Below are positions 58,063 through 64,000 of a stretch of DNA of 64,000 nucleotides, one piece after another. The stretch lies in assembly GCF_000830505.1 (NCBI RefSeq), contig NZ_JXOK01000050.1:42671-106670 (forward strand), in the 5' to 3' direction. This DNA comes from Vibrio mytili. Its GTDB lineage: Bacteria > Pseudomonadota > Gammaproteobacteria > Enterobacterales > Vibrionaceae. The notes under the pieces are model-generated. The model did no database searches and was not told where the DNA came from. It worked only from the letters and a program-made list of their open reading frames with translations. Position 1 is the stretch's first letter. Every line of letters begins with the position of its first letter. Made by a program: the position numbers and the translations under genes.

Positions 58063-59199
58063 CTATTTTGCGAGCAAGTGATTCAGCGTGTTCTGGTACA
58101 TGTCCGTTAGCTTTTCTAAATCGTCTACTTTCACGCACTCGTTGACTTTATGGATGGTTGCATTGACTGGACCAAGCTCCACGACTTGTCCTCCCATGCG
58201 GGCGATAAAGCGACCATCAGACGTGCCACCTGTTGTTAGTAGAGCAGGCTTCGTGTTGTTCACTTCGCTGACCGCTACAACAACAGCATCCAACAGCGCG
58301 CCAGTATCGGTAAGGAACGGTTCGCCGTTAAATGTCCAATCGATATCGTAGTTTAGATCGTATTTGTTCAGTGTCTCAGTGACACGCTCAACAATCGTTT
58401 CGTTGGTCAACTCGGTACTGAAACGCAAGTTAAACTGGACATTGAACTCCCCAGGGATAACATTGGATGCACCGGTTCCTGCAGAAACATTGGGGATCTG
58501 GAAGCTGGTTGGCGGGAAATAGTCATTGCCTTTGTCCCATTCTGTTGTCGCTAATTCGTGAATGGCTAGTAAAGAGGCGTGAACAGGGTTGTTGGCTAAA
58601 TGAGGGTATGCCACGTGACCTTGGGTACCTTTAACCGTGAGATCACCTGTGATCGAACCGCGGCGGCCGTTTTTCACCACATCACCGACAATGTCAGTAC
58701 TTGATGGTTCACCGACGATACACATATCAATGTTCTCGCCACGCTCCATCAATGTTTCCACTACTCTTACTGTACCGTTGATGAACGGGCCTTCTTCATC
58801 AGAAGTGATCAAAAAGCCGATAGAGCCTTTGTGATCAGGGTTCTCAGCAATAAAACGTTCGACGGCGACGACCATACAGGCCAACGACCCTTTCATGTCC
58901 GCTGCTCCGCGCCCGTGAAGGTAACCATTTTTAATCGTTGGCTCAAATGGTGGTGTATCCCATTGCTCAAGCTTACCCGCTGGTACAACGTCGGTATGGC
59001 CAGCAAAAGCGAACAGTGGCGCTTCAGTACCACGGCGCGCCCAGAAGTTGGTGGTATCTTCAAACACCATCACTTCCACTTCAAAACCTAGGGCTTTCAG
59101 TCGCTCTATCATCAGGTCTTGGCAACCTGCATCTTCAGGAGTTACGGACTGGCGGCTGATCAGGTCTTTAGCAAGGGCTAATACTGGACTGTCTGTCAT
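58063..59199 (-). CDS. dapE: Succinyl-diaminopimelate desuccinylase
   Basis: Zinc peptidase-fold enzyme that removes succinate from N-succinyl-L,L-DAP in the lysine/DAP pathway, the same pathway as dapA. 378 residues (E. coli 375). Metal ligands: His/Asp in [11 protein letters not shown], Asp in [12 protein letters not shown], Glu pair in TSDEEGPF and a C-terminal His region [10 protein letters not shown]. 38 bp after the yffB-like gene on the same strand, the E. coli arrangement. Confidence 0.96.
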   Translation of the reverse strand: MTDSPVLALAKDLISRQSVTPEDAGCQDLMIERLKALGFEVEVMVFEDTTNFWARRGTEAPLFAFAGHTDVVPAGKLEQWDTPPFEPTIKNGYLHGRGAADMKGSLACMVVAVERFIAENPDHKGSIGFLITSDEEGPFINGTVRVVETLMERGENIDMCIVGEPSSTDIVGDVVKNGRRGSITGDLTVKGTQGHVAYPHLANNPVHASLLAIHELATTEWDKGNDYFPPTSFQIPNVSAGTGASNVIPGEFNVQFNLRFSTELTNETIVERVTETLNKYDLNYDIDWTFNGEPFLTDTGALLDAVVVAVSEVNNTKPALLTTGGTSDGRFIARMGGQVVELGPVNATIHKVNECVKVDDLEKLTDMYQNTLNHLLAK

Positions 59200-59237
59200 C
59201 CTTGAGTTTTCCTTTATTTATGAGTTAAAAAATAGAT

Positions 59238-59588
59238 CTATGAGTTAAAAATAGTCGCGTATTGGTCTGCTTTGAAACCGATATGAAGTTGCCCATCCAC
59301 TTTGAGGATTGGGCGCTTAATCATCGCTGGATTTTCTACCAGTAGAGTCACCGCATTTTCTTCGTTGAGGGCGTCTTTTTGTTCTTGAGTTAACTGGCGG
59401 TACGTGGTGCCACGTTTATTAAGTACTTGCTCCCAACCTAGAGCGTGACAAAACTCTGTCACCATCTCTGCGTCAACCCCTTGTTTACGGTAATCATGAA
59501 AATCATAAGCGATGCTTTCTGCATCCAACCATTTCTTGGCTTTTTTTATCGTATCGCAGTTTGGAATACCGAACATGGTAATCGTCAT
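59238..59588 (-). CDS. yffB: ArsC/Spx-family reductase YffB
   Basis: 116 residues, thioredoxin-like ArsC fold. N-terminal MFGIPNCDTIKKAKKWLDAE with one Cys near residue 11; RPILKVDGQLHIGFKADQY at the C-terminus. A second ArsC-family gene is at 50.1 kb. YffB proteins are not proven arsenate reductases; context (dapE) gives no redox clue. Start ATG 59588. Confidence 0.85.
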   Translation of the reverse strand: MTITMFGIPNCDTIKKAKKWLDAESIAYDFHDYRKQGVDAEMVTEFCHALGWEQVLNKRGTTYRQLTQEQKDALNEENAVTLLVENPAMIKRPILKVDGQLHIGFKADQYATIFNS

Positions 59589-59853
59589 AATGGTTCCTTT
59601 TATCTTAGAAAGGCAGTCTATATGCTTTTGTTTTGGTTTCTCTGACTATTCCAGCATCCTACCAAGAAGCAATCAAGCTGATAAAGAGGCAGAGTGTGAA
59701 TAAATTTCATTCCATGCCTAGCTTGCGTTTTATTTTCTTAAATATGATTAAAGAACCACCTAAATCGCTTGGATACGTCGAGTTATTGATCAAACGCAAC
59801 ATCTCGCTGTGCAAAAACGAAATAATGAGTCAGCACAATTTTAGGAGGTGTCA

Positions 59854-60141
59854 ATGGAATTGAGTCCTGTTTTTGCAAGGCGGCTGTATCTGGCCTTGTT
59901 AGTGGAGAATCTAGAAAGGCCAAACGTACCAAAGTTGATCGAAAAAACGGGGTGGCCTCGTCGTACAATTCAAGATGTACTCAAGGCACTACCCGGGATC
60001 GGCATTGAGCTTATATTTGTTCAGGATGGTCGTCGCCATAATGACGGCTACTATCAGCTTTCCGACTGGGGTCCTTTTGATAGTCAATGGGTCTTAGAGA
60101 GGGAAACCGACATCGCTAACAGCCTTGGATTTCGTGCATAA
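59854..60141 (+). CDS. Small winged-helix/HTH protein
   Basis: 95 residues from ATG 59854 with a near-perfect SD, AGGAGG, 5 nt upstream. MELSPVFARRLYLALLVENL leads to a helix-turn-helix-like region LIEKTGWPRRTIQDVLKALP (about residues 30-50) and ends WVLERETDIANSLGFRA. I recognise only a DNA-binding-like fold; target unknown. The 265 bp upstream (59589-59853) has no other gene I can support. Confidence 0.6.
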   Translation: MELSPVFARRLYLALLVENLERPNVPKLIEKTGWPRRTIQDVLKALPGIGIELIFVQDGRRHNDGYYQLSDWGPFDSQWVLERETDIANSLGFRA

Positions 60142-60165
60142 GCCAGCAATTGCTGGCTTTTTTAT
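60140..60165 (+). terminator. Bidirectional terminator after the HTH gene
   Basis: A nearly self-complementary AGCCAGCAATTGCTGGCT followed by TTTTTTAT; it overlaps the HTH stop codon and also faces the convergent DUF4156 gene. Confidence 0.75.
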
Positions 60166-60180
60166 CATTCTCGCTTGAGG

Positions 60181-60534
60181 TTATTTTGGTATATTTCGTA
60201 ATGACGACTGACAGCGGTACGCACTTCCTAATAACGTGAAAGAAGTGACGAAATACTGTGGAGAAACCATGAAAACCGTATCTGCGTTGATGTCCAAAGC
60301 ATTATTCTTTAAATCGTTGATAGCACCTTTTATCATGTCTGGGTTAGTAAAGAACAAGTAGTTATACCAATGTCCTTCACTGCCGGTGACTTCACCTAAG
60401 TATTCACAGTGCTCTGGATCAAATTGGCTATCAATACGTACGGTAACCCGTTGAGTTTCATCATGGGGCTTCAGTGGTGTCGCTGAACAACCCAAAAGCG
60501 ACAGCGTCGCGCTTAAAGCAATGAGTTTTCGCAT
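60181..60534 (-). CDS. DUF4156 lipoprotein
   Basis: 117 residues with a lipobox ATLSLLGC (Cys about residue 16). The C-terminal half has the DUF4156-like pattern HWYNYLFFTNPDMIKGAIND and a Cys near the end (YRCQSSLRN). Function unknown. 8 bp after the DUF2956 gene on the same strand. Confidence 0.68.
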   Translation of the reverse strand: MRKLIALSATLSLLGCSATPLKPHDETQRVTVRIDSQFDPEHCEYLGEVTGSEGHWYNYLFFTNPDMIKGAINDLKNNALDINADTVFMVSPQYFVTSFTLLGSAYRCQSSLRNIPK

Positions 60535-60542
60535 ACCCTATC

Positions 60543-60902
60543 TTACAAAAAAGAATGTTCTATAAGAGTAGCAGCTGCAAAACCAATCCAACTTAGGATA
60601 AGTAAACCCCAAGGCAGAATATTCGATCTCGTTGACTTTGTCTCCACAGTCATTTGAGCTTCGTTCTCGGTTGATTCTTGTGGTTGACGCTGTTTTTCTC
60701 TCTGTTGCTTTTTTCTTACTTTGTCTGCCTGGCGATTTTTTTCTTTCTGCTGCTTTTTATATAGCGCAATGCCTTTCTCTATGCCTTGTGCGATCAGCTT
60801 GGTTTGATCCTTGGTTTGTCCAGGTTTCTGGGTCGCTTTTGCTATCTTCATGGCTTCTGTTTGGGTTTCTTGAGAGGGAACTGTTGTGCTTTTTTTCTTC
60901 AT
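60543..60902 (-). CDS. DUF2956 protein
   Basis: 119 residues from ATG 60902; a TTG at 60914 is an alternative, and neither has a clear SD. Lys/Gln-rich and highly charged (TQKPGQTKDQTKLIAQGIEK, then a Lys/Arg coil), ending with one membrane segment NILPWGLLILSWIGFAAATL. The layout is that of the DUF2956 family. Function unknown. Confidence 0.65.
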   Translation of the reverse strand: MKKKSTTVPSQETQTEAMKIAKATQKPGQTKDQTKLIAQGIEKGIALYKKQQKEKNRQADKVRKKQQREKQRQPQESTENEAQMTVETKSTRSNILPWGLLILSWIGFAAATLIEHSFL

Positions 60903-61077
60903 GGTTGTATTCAATATGGATGGTTATCTGCGCCTAGTCTACCTGCCCAACGCGTTGAAATGAACCTCCCACTGTCAGAGTGCGACGTTATCAGTAAATG
61001 ACGACAAGACCGTGACTTCTCAGGGCGGAGCGAATCAGGTAAAGTCAGTGCTTTATAGAAACAAAGAAGACAATATT

Positions 61078-61563
61078 GTGCGCTATTCCTTTGATCAATA
61101 TGACACTCATGGATTTTTGAAAGCGCCGGTGATGGTGTGGTTAGGATGGATGTTCCTTGCGCGCTCTTGGGTGGTTTTTGCCATGGCTGGCGTCAGTCGT
61201 GATAGCGGTAGTAAAATTTTGGCGATCGCATACCCCGATTCCAGTACCCTGTATTTGGGGTTGTCGATGGGTATTCCAAGTTTGTTATTGATGTGGTTTA
61301 TGGGATTACGCCACCCAGACCGACCGAAGATTAATTCGCTTACAAAGTACGGACGTGAAGTGACTTTGATCTTATCTGGAGTCCAACTCGTCCAAACCAT
61401 GTATCATGTCTATCTAGAACACGGTGTTTTCAACTGGGCGAATGCGCTGACCATTACACTATTAACTTGGTTTATTATCTACCTTCTCAACGGACGGTGG
61501 GTAAAGGACTGCTTCAATGTTCCACACTTCGAGCAGAATGAAAAGCAGTCATCAAAGCATTAA
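61078..61563 (+). CDS. DUF2919 (YfeZ-like) membrane protein
   Basis: 161 residues if GTG 61078 (MRYSFDQYDTHGFLKAPVMV) is the start; an open frame back to GTG 61012 adds 22 residues without family-like sequence. About four membrane segments (VMVWLGWMFLARSWVVFAMA, LYLGLSMGIPSLLLMWFMGL, EVTLILSGVQLVQTMYHVYL, ALTITLLTWFIIYLL). Next to a DyP peroxidase gene, as yfeZ is near yfeX in E. coli. Function unknown. Confidence 0.65.
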   Translation: MRYSFDQYDTHGFLKAPVMVWLGWMFLARSWVVFAMAGVSRDSGSKILAIAYPDSSTLYLGLSMGIPSLLLMWFMGLRHPDRPKINSLTKYGREVTLILSGVQLVQTMYHVYLEHGVFNWANALTITLLTWFIIYLLNGRWVKDCFNVPHFEQNEKQSSKH

Positions 61564-61605
61564 ACAAGAACTTCCCATCTGGGCAAAAGTATAGAGGAAA
61601 CCTCC

Positions 61606-62508
61606 ATGTCACAAGCTCAAACGGCAATCGTGCCAGAAGCCGGACCATTTGCACTGTTTACTCAATTGAAAGTTAATCAAAATCGTGAAAGTGTACTGGC
61701 GAAAATTAAGGCACTTCCCGATCTGGTTAAAGAGTTAAATATCAGTCAGCCAGGTGCTGACCTGACACTCTCTATCGCATTTACTAAGTCATTCTGGCAG
61801 CACCTAAACATTGATGCACCAGAAGAGTTGATCGATTTCCCACAGTTAGGCGAAGGTGACATTGTCGCGCCAGCTTCAGATGTTGATGTACTAATTCACT
61901 GTCATTCTACTCGTCACGATTTACACTTTTTTATTTTGCGTAAATTCCTGATGGAGACATCAGACGATGTCACGGTTGTTGATGAAACCTACGGCTATCG
62001 TTATCTAGACGCTCGTGATATGACCGACTTCATTGATGGAACAGAGAACCCCAAAGGGATGGCTCGCGCCGAAGTCGCATTAGTTGCAGATGGCCCCTAT
62101 GCTGGTGGTAGTTATGTCATGGCGCAGCGGTTTGAGCACAATTTGCCAGCATGGGATCGTTTGAATGTAAAAGCACAAGAAAAAGTGATTGGTCGAACGA
62201 AGCCAGATTCCATTGAGTTAGAAGATGTTCCAGCAGCGTCGCATGTTGGTCGCGTGGACATCAAAGAAGAAGGCAAAGGCTTGAAGATCGTTCGCCACAG
62301 TTTGCCATATGGCACTGCCACGGGCGACCATGGTCTACTGTTCATTTGTTACTGCCACACGTTACACAATATCAAAGTCATGCTTGAGAGCATGTATGGC
62401 GTCACTGACGGTAAAACCGATCAACTGTTACGTTTTACCAATGCAGTAACTGGCGCTTATTTCTTCGCTCCCTCACAAGAAATGTTAGCGGAATTGGCCA
62501 TCAAATAA
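61606..62508 (+). CDS. yfeX: DyP-type peroxidase (YfeX family)
   Basis: Heme peroxidase of the dye-decolorizing type, cytoplasmic (no signal peptide). 300 residues, start ATG 61606 (GAGGAAA upstream). Motif DFIDGTENP (GxxDG, about residues 143-148) on the distal heme side, the likely proximal His in ASHVGRVDI (about 215), and Arg in IVRHSLPYG. Physiological substrate not known. It is 42 bp after the DUF2919 gene and followed by a terminator. Confidence 0.9.
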   Translation: MSQAQTAIVPEAGPFALFTQLKVNQNRESVLAKIKALPDLVKELNISQPGADLTLSIAFTKSFWQHLNIDAPEELIDFPQLGEGDIVAPASDVDVLIHCHSTRHDLHFFILRKFLMETSDDVTVVDETYGYRYLDARDMTDFIDGTENPKGMARAEVALVADGPYAGGSYVMAQRFEHNLPAWDRLNVKAQEKVIGRTKPDSIELEDVPAASHVGRVDIKEEGKGLKIVRHSLPYGTATGDHGLLFICYCHTLHNIKVMLESMYGVTDGKTDQLLRFTNAVTGAYFFAPSQEMLAELAIK

Positions 62509-62529
62509 TCGTCTTGCATACGATGCCCT

Positions 62530-62554
62530 AAGCCTTCCAACTGGAGGGCTTTTT
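62530..62554 (+). terminator. Terminator after the DyP peroxidase gene
   Basis: AAGCCTTCC pairs with GGAGGGCTT (one T-G pair), followed by TTTTG. Confidence 0.75.
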
Positions 62555-62614
62555 GTTTCCATTTTTGTTGCCGCTTAGTCTTATTACCTCTCATCTTGCC
62601 TGCTTAAAAATCAC

Positions 62615-62641
62615 TAAACCTTTGTCACGTATGGTCGATAA
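62615..62641 (+). promoter_or_regulatory. Sigma-28 (FliA) promoter of the flagellin gene
   Basis: TAAA at 62615-62618, exactly 15 nt spacer, then GTCGATAA at 62634-62641, against the consensus TAAA-N15-GCCGATAA: one mismatch. It is 34 bp before the flagellin start. Most Vibrio polar flagellin genes are sigma-28 dependent (known). Confidence 0.8.
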
Positions 62642-62675
62642 CAGTCCAGAGCCTTAATTTTAGGACCCTTTATTC

Positions 62676-63809
62676 GTGGCGATCACCGTTAATACCAATG
62701 TTGCAGCACTTGTCGCACAACGTCATTTGACCAGTGCAACCGATATGTTGAATCAATCCATGGAGCGTTTGTCTTCAGGGAAGCGTATTAACAGCGCAAA
62801 AGACGATGCTGCAGGTTTGCAAATTTCCAACCGGTTGCAGGCTCAAATGCGAGGTTTAGACGTGGCCGTACGTAACGCGAACGATGGAATCTCAATAATG
62901 CAAACCGCCGAAGGGGCGATGAATGAAGTGACCAACATTATGCAACGTATGCGTGACTTGTCGCTTCAGTCGGCTAATGGCTCAAACAGCAAAGCGGAAC
63001 GGACTGCGTTGCAAGAAGAAGTGACGGCACTGAATGACGAATTAAATCGCATCGCGGAAACCACATCTTTCGGTGGACGAAAGCTATTGAATGGCGCTTT
63101 TGGCCAGTCCGCGTTTCAAATCGGCGCCGCGTCTGGAGAAGCGGTGCAAATCGAACTGAAGTCGATGCGAACGGATGGTATCGAAATGGGTGGCTTTAGT
63201 TATGTTTCACAAGGTAGAGCGAGTGAGTTGTGGCGCGTAAAACCGGATGACAGCGATTTAAACATGACTTTTACCAACCGGTTCGGTGATAGTGAAGAAA
63301 TTCAGATTAATGCCAAAGCTGGTGATGATATAGAAGAGCTGGCCACTTATATTAATGGTCAAACGGATAAAGTATCAGCTTCGGTGAATGAAAAAGGGCA
63401 GCTACAGATTTTCATGGCTGGAGAAGAAACATCGGGAACGGTGTCCTTTTCTGGCGGTTTGGCGAATGAGCTAGACTTGGCGTTATCAGGTTATGAAGCG
63501 GTCGATAATATCGATATCACCAGCGTTGGTGGCGCTCAGCGTGCGGTTGCAGTATTAGATACGGCAATGAAGTACGTAGACAGCAGTCGTGCAGAGTTAG
63601 GTGCGTATCAAAACCGTTTTAATCACGCGATCAATAATCTCGATAATATCCACGAAAATTTAGCGGCTTCAAACAGCCGTATCCAAGATACCGACTACGC
63701 CAAAGAAACCACGCAAATGGTGAAACAGCAGATTTTGCAGCAAGTCAGCACCTCTATTTTAGCTCAAGCAAAACAAAGCCCAAATCTTGTTTTATCTTTG
63801 TTAGGTTAA
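62676..63809 (+). CDS. Polar flagellin
   Basis: Structural subunit of the polar flagellar filament. 377 residues from GTG 62676 (AGGA 10 nt upstream). The conserved D0/D1 N-terminus is [20 protein letters not shown] with [20 protein letters not shown]; the C-terminus ends [17 protein letters not shown]. The middle (about 140-290) is variable. Vibrio species carry several flagellin paralogues. I cannot assign a specific fla letter. The next gene, outside the window, may be another flagellin. Confidence 0.93.
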   Translation: MAITVNTNVAALVAQRHLTSATDMLNQSMERLSSGKRINSAKDDAAGLQISNRLQAQMRGLDVAVRNANDGISIMQTAEGAMNEVTNIMQRMRDLSLQSANGSNSKAERTALQEEVTALNDELNRIAETTSFGGRKLLNGAFGQSAFQIGAASGEAVQIELKSMRTDGIEMGGFSYVSQGRASELWRVKPDDSDLNMTFTNRFGDSEEIQINAKAGDDIEELATYINGQTDKVSASVNEKGQLQIFMAGEETSGTVSFSGGLANELDLALSGYEAVDNIDITSVGGAQRAVAVLDTAMKYVDSSRAELGAYQNRFNHAINNLDNIHENLAASNSRIQDTDYAKETTQMVKQQILQQVSTSILAQAKQSPNLVLSLLG

Positions 63810-64000
63810 TTTCACTATCATTCCTATTGCCACTACCGCTGCAAAATTAGGGAAAAAACAGCTTGTATCGACAGATTGAAAACAAGCTTTAGCAAAAATT
63901 AACGTTTTTTTGTGTTTTTACTTACTTCAGTGCAATTTGTCCTCAAAACGAATTATTTTCGAAAAAATCCAAAAATTTTTCTAAAGAAATCAGGGTGCGT
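63810..64000 (+). promoter_or_regulatory. Flagellin downstream region with half of a possible second sigma-28 promoter
   Basis: A weak hairpin (AGCTTGT, 63860-63866, with ACAAGCT, 63882-63888) may end the flagellin transcript. At the end, TAAA (63982-63985) is followed by exactly 15 nt to base 64000, so a FliA -10 would begin at 64001, just outside the window. Confidence 0.35.

Noticed and set aside
60632..60937. A 101-codon hydrophobic rightward open frame opposite the DUF2956 gene
   Set aside because: It is the complement of a Lys/Gln-rich reading frame, which produces artificial Phe/Leu-rich hydrophobic sequence.

Overview
The window looks like ordinary chromosome-1 core sequence from a gammaproteobacterium of the genus Vibrio. 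I infer this from the gene order (map/glnD, rpsB-tsf-pyrH-frr-uppS-cdsA-dxr-rseP-bamA-skp-lpxD-fabZ-lpxA-lpxB-rnhB-dnaE-accA-tilS; gloB/yafS/rnhA/dnaQ; fadE/gmhA/yafJ; purN-purM/upp/uraA; arsC-bepA; dapA-bamC; dapE-yffB), from Vibrio-like protein sequences, and from a flagellin with a sigma-28 promoter. The species is not determined. I saw no tRNA, rRNA, CRISPR array, prophage, integron or complete insertion sequence.

Layout. 1-3.3 kb: glnD (cut by the window edge) and map, leftward. 3.5-24.7 kb: a long rightward block for translation (rpsB, tsf, frr), UMP kinase, isoprenoid and phospholipid synthesis (dxr, uppS, cdsA), outer-membrane assembly (rseP, bamA, skp), lipid A (lpxD, fabZ, lpxA, lpxB), RNase HII, DNA polymerase III alpha, acetyl-CoA carboxylase and tilS. 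Terminator-like hairpins split the block into several transcription units. 24.8-33.3 kb: a cytochrome c, glnB, an EEP-family protein, a Yip1-like membrane protein, mltD, gloB, yafS, rnhA, dnaQ and a TIGR03503-type protein. 33.4-38.5 kb: two GGDEF proteins around a SulP transporter. 39-43.2 kb: fadE, gmhA, yafJ. 43.3-47.5 kb: a purine/uracil cluster (purN, purM, upp, uraA) with two near-perfect PurR operators. 47.8-53.5 kb: DUF2066, DUF2069, wrbA-like, arsC, bepA, a TusA-like protein and a PerM-type permease. 53.6-60.1 kb: bcp, gcvR, dapA, bamC, DUF2897, an M15 peptidase, dapE, yffB and a small HTH gene. 60.2-64 kb: three small uncharacterised proteins, a DyP peroxidase and a flagellin.

How the genes work together. 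The 3.5-24 kb block makes envelope precursors and the machinery that places them: UppS and Dxr for undecaprenyl carrier, CdsA for phospholipid, LpxD/A/B with FabZ for lipid A, and BamA/Skp/RseP for outer-membrane proteins. BamC lies at 56 kb. GlnD and its substrate GlnB are both present. dapA and dapE serve lysine and peptidoglycan synthesis, and mltD and the M15 peptidase cut peptidoglycan.

Two features stand out. First, ten one-base deletions break nine genes (dxr, bamA, lpxD, dnaE twice, gloB, fadE, purN, uraA, perM). Several are essential, both halves of each are well conserved, and adding one base restores full family length. Assembly or sequencing error is much the likeliest cause, so I annotate these as single CDSs. 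Second, a Vibrio-type interspersed repeat of about 163 bp with imperfect terminal inverted repeats occurs twice in opposite orientation, with a solo end at bamC, and a smaller palindromic repeat occurs three times. I did not find a convincing new multi-gene system. The more useful leads are regulatory sites and repeats.
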